NCBI GenBank assembly: GCA_964392615.1
Contig: CAYMRB010000306.1
Span: 1 to 12,435 of the forward strand
From: CAYMRB01 sp964392615
Lineage (GTDB): Bacteria; Planctomycetota; UBA8108
Reading direction: 5' to 3'
Length of the DNA stretch: 12,435 bases
Part shown: piece by piece, positions 5,508-12,435 of the stretch
Layout: each line of letters begins with the position of its first letter
Numbering within the stretch: position 1 is the first letter of the stretch
Made by a program: the position numbers and the translations under genes
The notes under the pieces: generated by a model
What the model was told of the DNA's origin: nothing
Seen by the model: only the letters and a program-made list of their open reading frames with translations
Database searches by the model: none

Positions 5508-7718
5508 TCAGCAGCCCTCGAACGACAGGCAATCCAGCTCGTCGGGGGTCGGATCGATGCCGCAATCCGTCGGTCCCGGAGCGGGCGGTGCGTCGCCGCC
5601 CGAGAACAGGAATAGGAACGTCCCGACCGCATCGGTGAGCTCGATGCGCCCGTTGTCGTCCGTGTCGGCCGCGTCGCGGCACGCCGGCACCTCGCCGCCC
5701 GTGAAGAGGAAGTTCAGGGTGCGGATACCGTCCGTGAGCTCGAGCGAGCCTCGCGTGTCGGAATCGCCGCGCAGGAAGCGCGGCTCGTCGTCGATCTCGA
5801 GCGGCGTCAGCGAGATCTCGACCTCCGGCGGGCCGCCGGGAATCTCGATGCCGATCTCGTCGAGGAAGCCGACGCGGAAGTTGTGCTCGCCTCCGCCGTC
5901 GAAGACCTTGACCAGCAGCGTGTGCTCGCCTTCGGTCAGCAGGACGCCGCCGAGGTCGGGGAACTCGGCCGGCGTGTCCTGGTACGTGCGGTTGAGCGCG
6001 CCTCGCGAGCGGTTGTTCGCGTGCAGCGTCGCTCCGTCGAGGAGGACGTGCACCGAGTCGTCGCTCGACACGCCGAAGTTCAGCACGACGTCCTCGTCGA
6101 CGCGCAGGTACGCAAGCGCGTACGTCATGACCTCGTCGAAGCCGCCATAGATCGAATCGAAGTCGATGCGGTCGTCCGCGTCGTCGAGATCGGTCCACTC
6201 GATCCACGTCGGGACACCGCCGGGGTTGCGATCGAACAGATTGTCGGCGAGGCCGGTGCTCGCGGCCGCGCCGCCATAGTCCGGCTCGATCGTGTCGCCG
6301 GCTTCGGGCCGGACGTCCCGTTCGGTCGTCTCGCCGTCGGTGAGGTAGTCCCGGATGATCTCCGCATCGCCGGGTGCTGCGCCGTTGACCTCGCGCGTGA
6401 ACTGACCGAGGATCAACCAGTGCTGGATGCTGCCGAAATCGCTGATCGGCGCGGTCGACGCGGTCGGCACGGCGCGGAGCTCGCCGCCCGTGGGGAATAC
6501 AAAATCGCTGCCCGGTTCCTGGACCTCGCCGGAGAGTACGACGGGCGAATCGCCGGCCGCGGTGACGGTGTAGCGGAGGCTCGTGGGTGGATCTCCCGTC
6601 GGGTCGAGACTCCAGCTCACGGTCGTGCCGTCGATGGCGCCGTCGGCTTCCGCCGCCGTGATCGTCCAACCCGCGGGGACGGTCTCGACGACGGTCACGC
6701 GGCCAGCCGCGTCGCAGATGCCCGCCTCGCGCCACGAGCCAATCGTCAACGTCACGTCGTACTGAGCGTCGGCCTCGAAGAGCGAAGCCTGCCGCCCTTC
6801 GACAGAGGCCCTCGGCTCCCAGAGCTCGCGTTGCACCGTCACCGCGGGCTCCGGACAGCCGGTGATCTCGGTCAGCATCAGGTCGTCGAGGCGACACGTC
6901 GCGCCGGGTTGCTGGTCGCCGTCGATCGAGGTGCCGAAGATGACCTCGACCGCGTTCTCGGGGTCGAGCGTCTGCGGCGTGTGATCCAGTCCGTCGGGGT
7001 CGACGAGCGACAGCATCTGGGTCTCGGGAGGGTCGTCGTCGTCGGGCCACAGCCTGGCGGTCAGAAGCACCGGGCCGCCGTCGTCATCTCCCTGGGCGCC
7101 GATCTCGAGCCAATACCACTGTCCGGCCACGACCGGGAACGGCGTCTCGATTCGCGCGAACCCGTCGGTGGCGTTTGGCCAATCGTCGTGCGGGACGGTC
7201 GTGTGGCAGCTGGTGAACTCCGCGGCGGCCAGTGCACCGTTCGGGCGCTCGGCGTCGGAGAGCTCCGGGAACACCGCGAACGCGTAGCCGCGCTCGAGGT
7301 CCGCACGGAACTGAGGGACGGTGTCGTCGGCCTCGCCTCGACCGCGCACGTAGACGAGCAGCTCGTTGACGCTCTCGAGGTTGATCCGCACGAGCAGGCG
7401 GTAATTGCCCGAATCCGGAAACAGCCCGTCGATCTCGTCCGGGAACATGCTGAAGAGAGTCAGGCCTGCGAACTCGTCGTTGGTGACCAGGAGCTCGCCC
7501 GAGTCGACCCGGATGTCGCCGGAGGGATACGGCTCGCCGCACAGATCGATCGCGCCGAGGCCGGTCGGGTTGAAGAAGTAGACGAGGTCGTCATCGCTTT
7601 CGAACTCGAGCTCGAGGAACGGATCCTGCGAGCGGAGAGCCGGTGCGATACCGAGCAGCAGACACACGACGAACAGCCGTCGTACGACTTGGCGCGCGAG
7701 CAGTGCGTTGCAGGACAT
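5508..7718 (-). CDS. Large secreted protein with PA14-like region and dockerin-like C-terminal tail
   Basis: Protein of 736 aa from ATG 7716-7718, chosen because GGAGGG lies 5 bases upstream and a signal peptide begins at once (hydrophobic core near 14-27, cleavage near 30). A start 14 codons upstream at 7760 lacks these supports. The region about 31-290 is acidic, beta-rich and unrecognised. About 292-393 resembles conserved-repeat (DUF11-like) beta domains: VVETVPAGW, then SWSLDP. About 425-620 resembles the PA14-like regions of planctomycete proteins: HWLILGQF at its start, VSSDDSVHVLLDG, then EGEHTLLVKVFDGGG. Residues 647-736 are the dockerin-like tail with loops DSDTRGSLELTD and DTDDNGRIELTD, four or more Cys and DPTPDEL, the same architecture as the tail of the 1864-3510 protein. 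No enzyme active site was seen; a surface adhesion or carbohydrate-binding role is plausible but unproven. Confidence 0.85.
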   Translation of the reverse strand: MSCNALLARQVVRRLFVVCLLLGIAPALRSQDPFLELEFESDDDLVYFFNPTGLGAIDLCGEPYPSGDIRVDSGELLVTNDEFAGLTLFSMFPDEIDGLFPDSGNYRLLVRINLESVNELLVYVRGRGEADDTVPQFRADLERGYAFAVFPELSDAERPNGALAAAEFTSCHTTVPHDDWPNATDGFARIETPFPVVAGQWYWLEIGAQGDDDGGPVLLTARLWPDDDDPPETQMLSLVDPDGLDHTPQTLDPENAVEVIFGTSIDGDQQPGATCRLDDLMLTEITGCPEPAVTVQRELWEPRASVEGRQASLFEADAQYDVTLTIGSWREAGICDAAGRVTVVETVPAGWTITAAEADGAIDGTTVSWSLDPTGDPPTSLRYTVTAAGDSPVVLSGEVQEPGSDFVFPTGGELRAVPTASTAPISDFGSIQHWLILGQFTREVNGAAPGDAEIIRDYLTDGETTERDVRPEAGDTIEPDYGGAAASTGLADNLFDRNPGGVPTWIEWTDLDDADDRIDFDSIYGGFDEVMTYALAYLRVDEDVVLNFGVSSDDSVHVLLDGATLHANNRSRGALNRTYQDTPAEFPDLGGVLLTEGEHTLLVKVFDGGGEHNFRVGFLDEIGIEIPGGPPEVEISLTPLEIDDEPRFLRGDSDTRGSLELTDGIRTLNFLFTGGEVPACRDAADTDDNGRIELTDAVGTFLFLFSGGDAPPAPGPTDCGIDPTPDELDCLSFEGC

Positions 7719-7723
7719 TCGGA

Positions 7724-7729
7724 CCCTCC
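7724..7729 (-). promoter_or_regulatory. Strong Shine-Dalgarno site fixing the start at 7718
   Basis: The minus strand reads GGAGGG here, 5 bases before the ATG at 7716-7718. It is the clearest ribosome binding site in the window and favours this start over the upstream in-frame one at 7760. Confidence 0.75.
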
Positions 7730-7831
7730 GCGGGATTCCCGCCGTTCTCCCTATGATCACCCATGCCCGAGTTTAGGGGAGGAGGGCGGGAAGCGGCAAT
7801 CGATTTCGGGCATGGGGCTGGCCGGGGAAGC

Positions 7832-7859
7832 CTCAGCGGAGCCTTCGGCCACCGCTGGC
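7832..7859. promoter_or_regulatory. Imperfect palindrome in a divergent intergenic region
   Basis: CAGCGG (7834-7839) and CCGCTG (7852-7857) are perfect inverted arms. Inside them GCC (7841-7843) and GGC (7847-7849) can pair across a TTC loop. It lies in the 206 bases between divergent start codons (7719-7924), where a shared operator could sit. No convincing -35/-10 pair was found in this stretch. Chance occurrence in GC-rich DNA is quite possible. Confidence 0.25.
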
Positions 7860-7913
7860 GTGACGTCGGTCGATCGGTGACAATGCGCCGCAGTGTCGGG
7901 GACGCGACGATTC

Positions 7914-7918
7914 GGGAG
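7914..7918 (+). promoter_or_regulatory. Shine-Dalgarno site fixing the start at 7925
   Basis: GGGAG lies 6 bases before the ATG at 7925. Together with the signal peptide that begins there, it decides this start over the longer open frame from 7763. Confidence 0.6.
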
Positions 7919-7924
7919 CTAAGC

Positions 7925-8782
7925 ATGACGCAACGACGGAATCCTGGTGCATGCTGCCCACGAGGCTTCGGCCTGGCCGCGGCGATTCTCGTCGCCGCGA
8001 GCGTCCCGAGCCTCGTGCGCGCCGACGGAATCCAGCTGCCGTCGAGCAGCTGCACGAAGCCGCTCCTCGCGGCCTGCTCGAAGGTTCACGAGGCGAAGGG
8101 CTTGAAGGTTCGGGTGTCGTACGTGGACGACGCGTACCTGTACCGGCTGTGTCGCGGCATCGACGAGCTGCGCTCGAAGGACCTCGTCGGCAAGGAGCTA
8201 GAGAAGGCGCTGGTCTCGGTGCGGCGCCGGGCGCGGCTGTCGCGTGGTCGCGCGGTCTTCGTCGTCTCCCTCGAGACGAGCTCCTCCGATCGTACCTACT
8301 GGTTCCTCCAGAACGCAGTCGCCAAGCACGTCCGCGTGCGCACGGTCGTCAAGACGGGCAAGAAGGCGGGAAGAGCGTCCAAGAAGACCGTTCAGATGCT
8401 CGACGCGCCGAAGGTGAAGGTACAGAAGTGGCGTATCTGGGAAAGCCGGCCCGATCCGCCCAAGGGCGCGATCAAGTTTCGCAATCCGTACCACACGCGG
8501 AAGCTCGGCCGCTTCGACAAGCTCGCATTCGGCGTCCTCGCGAAGTGGACGAAGGCCGATCGCGACACGCGCGTCGAGGTCGCGCTGGCGGGCTTGGCGC
8601 GCCAGACCGCAGCCGACCGGAGCGACCGCGGAGTCGATCTGAAGCGGCGTCACGTGTCCTGCTCGAACTTCCGCGACCTGGTCCTTCGAGATATCGTGCT
8701 ATCGTTCGACCTCGCGGCTTGGAAGCTGCCGAAGGAGATCGCCGACCTCGAGACGCTCTTCAAGCGAATCGAGGCGCTGTAG
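7925..8782 (+). CDS. Unrecognised secreted basic protein
   Basis: Protein of 285 aa. The ATG at 7925 was chosen because GGGAG (7914-7918) lies 6 bases upstream and the signal peptide starts there: basic n-region, hydrophobic LAAAILVAA core and likely cleavage after VRA at about residue 33. An in-frame opening from 7763 adds 54 residues with no support. The mature part is rich in Lys and Arg, with a run of basic residues around 140-170 (KTGKKAGRASKK, then KVKVQKWRIW). It has Cys near 43, 51, 73 and in VSCSN near the C-terminus, which might form disulfides. I do not recognise a family, catalytic motif or anchor. It precedes the PQQ-repeat gene by 47 bases, so co-transcription is likely, and it is divergent from the dockerin-type gene at 5508-7718. 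Confidence 0.75.
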   Translation: MTQRRNPGACCPRGFGLAAAILVAASVPSLVRADGIQLPSSSCTKPLLAACSKVHEAKGLKVRVSYVDDAYLYRLCRGIDELRSKDLVGKELEKALVSVRRRARLSRGRAVFVVSLETSSSDRTYWFLQNAVAKHVRVRTVVKTGKKAGRASKKTVQMLDAPKVKVQKWRIWESRPDPPKGAIKFRNPYHTRKLGRFDKLAFGVLAKWTKADRDTRVEVALAGLARQTAADRSDRGVDLKRRHVSCSNFRDLVLRDIVLSFDLAAWKLPKEIADLETLFKRIEAL

Positions 8783-8829
8783 TGCCGTTCGAGTCTCGCC
8801 GTCACCCACCGCAACGAAGACCTCGACCG

Positions 8830-10182
8830 ATGCCGATCGCGTTTCGCTGCCGCTCGTATTGCCTCGCCGCCCTCGCGGTTCTTCTGTTTGCCCCGCAGCT
8901 CATCGCGGACGAGTGGCCGCAATGGCGCGGCCCGCGTCGCGACGGCGTGTGGCGCGAGACCGGGATCGTCGACAAGCTCCCGGAGAAGCTCCGCTACCTG
9001 TGGCGCACGCCGATCGGCGCTGGCTACGCGGGCCCCGCGGTCGCCGGCGGTCGCGTGTACGTGACGGATCGCGTTCTCGGCGACGGGGAGAGCAATCCGG
9101 ACGACCCGTTCGCTCGCACGGCGGTGGGCGGCCAGGAACGGGTCCTGTGCCTCGATGTGGCAACCGGCAAGGAGATCTGGAAGCACGTCTATCCGTGTCG
9201 GTATGCGGTCGGCTATCCCGCCGGCCCGCGCGCGACGCCGACCGTCGACGACTACCGCGTCTACACGCTCGGCACGATGGGCGATCTCTACTGCCTGAGC
9301 ACGGCCGACGGCAAGGTGCACTGGAAGAAGAACTACGTCGAGGACTTCGGCACCGAGATCAACGTGTGGGGCATGAGCTCCGCTCCGCTCGTCGACGGAG
9401 TCAGGCTGATCGCGGTCGTCGGCGGGCAGCCGAACAGCGGCGTCGTGGCGTTCCACAAGCGCACCGGCGAGGTGATCTGGCGGGCGCTCGACCTCGACGA
9501 TCCGGGTTATTGCCCACCGGTGATCTTTCATGCGGGCCGCCGGCGTCAGCTCATCGTCTGGACGCCGAAGGAAGTCGTGTCGCTCGCCCCGGAGACGGGC
9601 GCCGTGTACTGGCGCGAGCCGTTCAAGATCAACCACGCGCTGACGGTGCCGACGCCGATCTTCGACGAGAAGACGAGCCGACTGTTCGTGACCGCGTTCT
9701 ACAACGGACCGATGATGTTCGAGCTCGCGCGCTCGAAGCCGACCGCGCGCGTGTTGTGGCGTGGCAAGAGCGACAGCGAACGCCGGACCGATGGTCTGCA
9801 CGCGATCCTGTGCACACCGTTCTTCCATGACGACCACCTCTACGGCGTCTGCAGCTATGGTCAGCTTCGCTGCCTGGAAGCGGGCACGGGCAAGCGCGTG
9901 TGGGAGACGCGCGACGCGACCGGCGAGGGACGCTGGTGGAACGCGTTCCTCGTGCAGCACGAGGACCGGTTCTTCTTGCACAACGAGCAGGGCGATCTCA
10001 TCATCGCGCGACTGTCTCCGCAGGGGTACGAGGAGATCAGCCGGGCGAAGTTGATCGAGGCGACACGGCCTGTCATGCGCCGGCGGGTCGTCTGGTCGCA
10101 CCCCGCGTTCGCGCGGCGTAGCGTGTTCGCCCGCAACGACCACGAGATTGTCCGCGTCGACCTCGCGGCCCCATCGAAGTGA
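8830..10182 (+). CDS. Exported PQQ-like beta-propeller repeat protein
   Basis: Protein of 450 aa. A signal peptide (about 1-26, cleavage near LIA/DE) is followed directly by EWPQWRGPRRDGVW, the hallmark opening of the PQQ-binding-like beta-propeller proteins abundant in Planctomycetota. Blades end in repeats of the form LD..TGK..W: near residues 106 (DVATGKEIW), 154 (STADGKVHW), 206 (HKRTGEVIW), 250 (APETGAVYW) and 347 (EAGTGKRVW). The fold is shared with BamB and quinoprotein dehydrogenases, but I cannot point to quinone- or metal-binding residues, so neither a dehydrogenase nor an outer-membrane assembly role is claimed. It should lie in the periplasm or on the cell surface. It is 47 bases after the basic secreted protein, and its stop overlaps the GTG start of the DUF2752 gene. 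Confidence 0.9.
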   Translation: MPIAFRCRSYCLAALAVLLFAPQLIADEWPQWRGPRRDGVWRETGIVDKLPEKLRYLWRTPIGAGYAGPAVAGGRVYVTDRVLGDGESNPDDPFARTAVGGQERVLCLDVATGKEIWKHVYPCRYAVGYPAGPRATPTVDDYRVYTLGTMGDLYCLSTADGKVHWKKNYVEDFGTEINVWGMSSAPLVDGVRLIAVVGGQPNSGVVAFHKRTGEVIWRALDLDDPGYCPPVIFHAGRRRQLIVWTPKEVVSLAPETGAVYWREPFKINHALTVPTPIFDEKTSRLFVTAFYNGPMMFELARSKPTARVLWRGKSDSERRTDGLHAILCTPFFHDDHLYGVCSYGQLRCLEAGTGKRVWETRDATGEGRWWNAFLVQHEDRFFLHNEQGDLIIARLSPQGYEEISRAKLIEATRPVMRRRVVWSHPAFARRSVFARNDHEIVRVDLAAPSK

Positions 10183-10667
10183 GCAACGGATACGAATCCA
10201 CCGACGCCGCCGGGATCGCCCCGGGTCCGGCGGAGAGCGCAGCGGCGAGCGAATCGGACCGTCAACGTCGCTGGCGTGCGGTCCTGCTCGGCATCACCGG
10301 GGCGATCCTGGTGATCGGAGCCGTTCTGACGCCGAGCGCGGAGGCGACCGGAGTCTTCGGAACGCAGATCCCGAGCTTCTGCCTCGTCGGGAACTTGACG
10401 GAGTCCGGCTGCCCGGGCTGCGGGATGACGCGCTCGGTCTCGTTCGTCATGCACGGCGAGCTGCGGCAGGCGTTCGCCGCTCACCGCCTCGGCATCGGGG
10501 CGGCGGCGGTCTTTGCCGCCTCTGCGGCGTACCTCGCGGTCGCGCTCGTCCTCGACCGTCGTGGGCGGATCTCCTGGCGCAAGGAAAGGGCCGTGTTGCA
10601 GCTCGTCCTGTGCGTCGCCGCCGTAGCGCTCATCGTCAACTGGGCGATAAAGCGGTTCGGCCTCTGA
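10179..10667 (+). CDS. DUF2752 family membrane protein
   Basis: Protein of 162 aa starting at GTG 10179, whose second and third bases join the next base to make the TGA stop of the preceding gene, so translation is likely coupled. The family signature CPGCGMTRSVSFVMHGE begins at residue 78, with the invariant Cys-Pro-x-Cys-Gly and following Arg. Membrane helices are predicted at about 33-50, 103-125 and 138-156; a hydrophilic N-terminal tail of about 30 residues precedes them. DUF2752 proteins are small membrane proteins of unknown function; the Cys pair might be redox-active or bind metal, but this is speculative. An ATG start further in is not obvious, which supports the GTG choice. Confidence 0.88.
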   Translation: MSNGYESTDAAGIAPGPAESAAASESDRQRRWRAVLLGITGAILVIGAVLTPSAEATGVFGTQIPSFCLVGNLTESGCPGCGMTRSVSFVMHGELRQAFAAHRLGIGAAAVFAASAAYLAVALVLDRRGRISWRKERAVLQLVLCVAAVALIVNWAIKRFGL

Positions 10668-10802
10668 GGCGACTCCGCGCTTCAACGGACTGTCACGCGG
10701 GCACGCGTACGAGCATGCCACGATCCGTGCTTCGGGCCCCCATCGAGAACGGCAATCCGGCGCGATGGCGGCCAGACACGCGTCGGCATGCGAGAACCAT
10801 GC

Positions 10803-10833
10803 CCGGCGCCCGGACGTCGAGGCGCCCGGTTTC
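10803..10833 (+). terminator. Candidate terminator hairpin upstream of sdhC
   Basis: The self-complementary GGCGCC occurs at 10805-10810 and 10821-10826 and can form a stem around a 10-base loop. Two more C-G pairs (10803-10804 with 10828-10829) are possible past one bulged C. A short pyrimidine run (TTTCTCC) follows. It lies 136 bases past the DUF2752 stop, rather far, and the T-tract is weak. Confidence 0.35.
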
Positions 10834-10857
10834 TCCTGCGGCTGGCGTGAAGGGCTG

Positions 10858-10885
10858 TTGACGCTCGCGATCAGAACACTACAGT
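10858..10885 (+). promoter_or_regulatory. Candidate sigma70-like promoter of the sdh operon
   Basis: TTGACG (10858-10863, five of six matches to the -35 consensus) is followed after 16 bases by TACAGT (10880-10885, four of six to the -10 consensus). It would start transcription about 30 bases before the sdhC ATG. GAGGA at 10906-10910, 12 bases before the ATG, is the nearest Shine-Dalgarno-like element. Confidence 0.4.
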
Positions 10886-10922
10886 GAGTGCGTTCCGACG
10901 CAGATGAGGAGCGCGAGCAAGG

Positions 10923-11618
10923 ATGATCGCTAGAATCAGAGCTCTCTCGAGCTCGATCGGCAAGAAGCAGTTGATGGCCTTGACGGGGCTCGCGCTGTGC
11001 GGGTTTCTCGTCACGCACCTGGCGGGAAACTTCCTGCTGTTTCTCGGTCCTGCGGTGTTCGACGCGTACGCGGGCGGGCTAGAGTCACGACCCTGGCTGG
11101 TCATCCCGGCCGAGATCGTGCTGTTGGCGATCTTCGGGTGCCACCTCTACCTCGCACTGCGCGTGTCTCTCGAAAACCGCCGCGCGCGGCCGCGCCGATA
11201 CGAGGTCTCCGGCAATCGCGGGAAGATCACGCTGGCGAGCCGGACGATGGTCTACTCGGGCATCGTGATCCTCGTCTTCATCGTGCTTCACGTCGCCCTG
11301 TTCAAGTTCGGTGAGCGGCCGACCGTGACCGTGGACGGCACGACCCACGAGGAGTCGCTGTACTGGCTCGTCGTCCGGACGTTCCAGAGCCCGTTCGCGC
11401 TCGTCTGGTATGTCGTCGCCGTCTGCGTCGTCGGGATGCACGTATTCCACGGCGTGCAGAGCGCGCTGCGTTCTTTCGGCCTGAACAACGCGAGGTTCGA
11501 TCCGGTGCTGCAGTTCGTCTCGAGCGCGTTCGGCATCGCGATCGCACTCGGCTACAGCTCGCTGCCGGTCTTCATCCACCTCTTTGTCGTCTTCCCCCAG
11601 GCCCCGACTACCCCATGA
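10923..11618 (+). CDS. sdhC: Succinate dehydrogenase/fumarate reductase cytochrome b558 subunit
   Basis: Protein of 231 aa; it anchors the complex in the membrane and passes electrons from succinate oxidation to quinone. It opens with the family-typical SSIGKKQLMALTG, and has five membrane helices near 16-40, 58-80, 108-128, 158-180 and 198-224. His32, His74, His123 and His173 (or His176) match the four axial ligands of the di-heme Bacillus-type subunit; His32 and His74 are 42 residues apart, as in the B. subtilis protein. The di-heme type usually works with menaquinone. A loop of about 25 residues between helices III and IV (ERPTVTVDGTTHEE) is hydrophilic. The ATG at 10923 was chosen by homology; the ribosome binding site is weak. 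Its stop overlaps the sdhA start (ATGA). Confidence 0.92.
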   Translation: MIARIRALSSSIGKKQLMALTGLALCGFLVTHLAGNFLLFLGPAVFDAYAGGLESRPWLVIPAEIVLLAIFGCHLYLALRVSLENRRARPRRYEVSGNRGKITLASRTMVYSGIVILVFIVLHVALFKFGERPTVTVDGTTHEESLYWLVVRTFQSPFALVWYVVAVCVVGMHVFHGVQSALRSFGLNNARFDPVLQFVSSAFGIAIALGYSSLPVFIHLFVVFPQAPTTP

Positions 11619-12435
11619 CACTCGACGCGAAGATCCCTGACGGCCCGATCGAGGAGAAGTGGGACCGTCATCGTTTCAACCTCAAGCTCGTCAATCCCGC
11701 CAACAAGCGCAAGTTCGACGTCATTGTCGTCGGCACAGGTCTCGCCGGGGCCTCCGCGGCCGCGTCGCTCGCCGAGCTCGGCTACAACGTCCGCGCGTTC
11801 TGCATTCAGGACAGCGCACGGCGTGCGCACTCGATCGCGGCGCAGGGTGGCATCAACGCGGCGAAGAACTACCAGAACGACGGCGACAGCATCTACCGGC
11901 TGTTCTACGACACGGTCAAGGGCGGTGACTATCGCGCCAGGGAGGCGAACGTCTATCGCTTGGCGCAGGTGTCGGTCGACATCATCGACCAGTGCGTCGC
12001 CCAGGGCGTGCCGTTCGCGCGCGAGTACGGCGGTTTGCTCGCCAATCGCTCGTTCGGTGGCGCCCAGGTGTCGAGGACGTTCTACGCTCGCGGGCAGACG
12101 GGTCAGCAGCTGCTGCTCGGAGCCTACAGCGCGCTGATGGCGCAGGTCGCCGCGAAGAAGGTGGAGCTGCACACGCGAACCGAAATGCTCGACCTTGTCG
12201 TCGTCGACGGACGGGCGCGCGGCATCGTGACGCGGAACCTCGTCACCGGCGAAGTGAAGTCGTGGTCCGCGCACTGCGTGCTGCTCGCGACGGGCGGCTA
12301 CGGCAACGCGTTCTATCTGTCGACGAACGCCAAGGCGTGCAACGTCACGGCGGCATGGCGCGCTCACAAGCGCGGCGCCTTCTTCGCGAATCCGTGCTTC
12401 ACGCAGATCCACCCGACGTGCATCCCGATTCACGG
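11615..12435 (+). CDS. sdhA: Succinate dehydrogenase/fumarate reductase flavoprotein subunit (3' end beyond window)
   Basis: The first 273 codons are present and run open to the window edge; full-length relatives have roughly 600-650 residues. The subunit oxidises succinate to fumarate using covalent FAD at the cytoplasmic face. Visible are the N-terminal WDRHRFNLKLVNPANKRKF typical of the menaquinone-type branch, the FAD-binding VVGTGLAGASAA (Gly40, Gly42, Gly45), and ARRAHSIAAQGGINAAKNYQ, where His72 is the likely covalent flavin attachment site. NRSFGGAQVSRTFYARGQTG and LLATGGYGNAFYLSTNAKACN follow, then QIHPT at the edge. The ATG overlaps the sdhC stop by 4 bases. The order sdhC-sdhA suggests sdhB comes next. 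No frameshift or odd composition is seen. Confidence 0.95.
   Translation, partial: MTLDAKIPDGPIEEKWDRHRFNLKLVNPANKRKFDVIVVGTGLAGASAAASLAELGYNVRAFCIQDSARRAHSIAAQGGINAAKNYQNDGDSIYRLFYDTVKGGDYRAREANVYRLAQVSVDIIDQCVAQGVPFAREYGGLLANRSFGGAQVSRTFYARGQTGQQLLLGAYSALMAQVAAKKVELHTRTEMLDLVVVDGRARGIVTRNLVTGEVKSWSAHCVLLATGGYGNAFYLSTNAKACNVTAAWRAHKRGAFFANPCFTQIHPTCIPIH

Larger units (their letters stand above)
10668..10922. other. Intergenic spacer between the DUF2752 gene and sdhC
   Basis: This 255-base stretch holds no convincing gene; the frame open across its first part is an overlapping shadow of the DUF2752 gene. It contains a possible terminator hairpin near 10803-10829 and a possible promoter for the sdh operon near 10858-10885, which fits a boundary between two transcription units in the same direction. 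Confidence 0.6.

Noticed and set aside
5883..7880. A 665-codon plus-strand frame over the large minus-strand secreted protein
   Set aside because: The minus-strand gene has a ribosome binding site, signal peptide and dockerin-like tail. The plus-strand translation is low-complexity and without domains.
7763..7924. Upstream extension of the basic secreted protein gene
   Set aside because: It would bury the signal peptide internally and lies before the GGGAG site serving ATG 7925.
7951..8829. Long upstream extension of the PQQ-repeat frame
   Set aside because: It overlaps the basic secreted protein gene in another frame and would place the signal peptide in the middle of the protein.
8650..10143. 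A 497-codon minus-strand frame over the PQQ-repeat gene
   Set aside because: The plus strand encodes clear PQQ-like blades throughout; the antisense product resembles nothing and is composition-driven.
10668..10861. Possible small gene in the spacer before sdhC
   Set aside because: The open frame continues from an overlapping shadow of the DUF2752 gene and has no start signal or recognisable content of its own.

Overview
The window is high-GC DNA with densely packed genes and looks like a chromosomal segment from a Planctomycetota-type bacterium. The clues are a membrane Ser/Thr kinase, two secreted proteins ending in the Cys-rich dockerin-like tail common in that phylum, a PQWRGP-type PQQ-repeat beta-propeller protein and a DUF2752 protein. 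This placement is inferred from family style, not from a marker gene. I see no RNA genes, CRISPR array, insertion sequence or phage.

Layout. (1) 112-3510, plus strand: a Ser/Thr kinase whose C-terminus, after one membrane helix and a heptad-repeat stalk, is a SAM-dependent methyltransferase domain; 15 bases on lies a secreted protein with two copies of a beta-rich module and a dockerin-like tail. (2) 3631-5492, plus: a two-gene polyamine operon, an S-adenosylmethionine decarboxylase of the eukaryotic (human AMD1-like) class followed, with a 4-base overlap, by spermidine synthase. A bulged hairpin abuts the decarboxylase start codon. (3) 5508-7718, minus, convergent with speE: a large secreted protein with a conserved-repeat-like beta domain, a PA14-like region and another dockerin-like tail. 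(4) 7925-10667, plus, divergent from the last: an unrecognised secreted basic protein, a PQQ-repeat beta-propeller protein and a DUF2752 membrane protein, probably one transcription unit. (5) 10923 to the window end, plus: sdhC (di-heme cytochrome b558 type) and the first 273 codons of sdhA, overlapping by 4 bases, behind a plausible sigma70-like promoter.

How they work together. SpeD makes decarboxylated AdoMet and SpeE transfers its aminopropyl group to putrescine to make spermidine. SdhC and SdhA belong to the menaquinone-type succinate dehydrogenase/fumarate reductase; sdhB would be expected just past the window. The remaining genes point to surface or envelope functions that cannot be specified from sequence.

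The two most notable items are the kinase-transmembrane-methyltransferase fusion, whose methyltransferase is predicted to lie outside the cytoplasm, and the eukaryotic-class AdoMet decarboxylase in a tight bacterial speD-speE operon.
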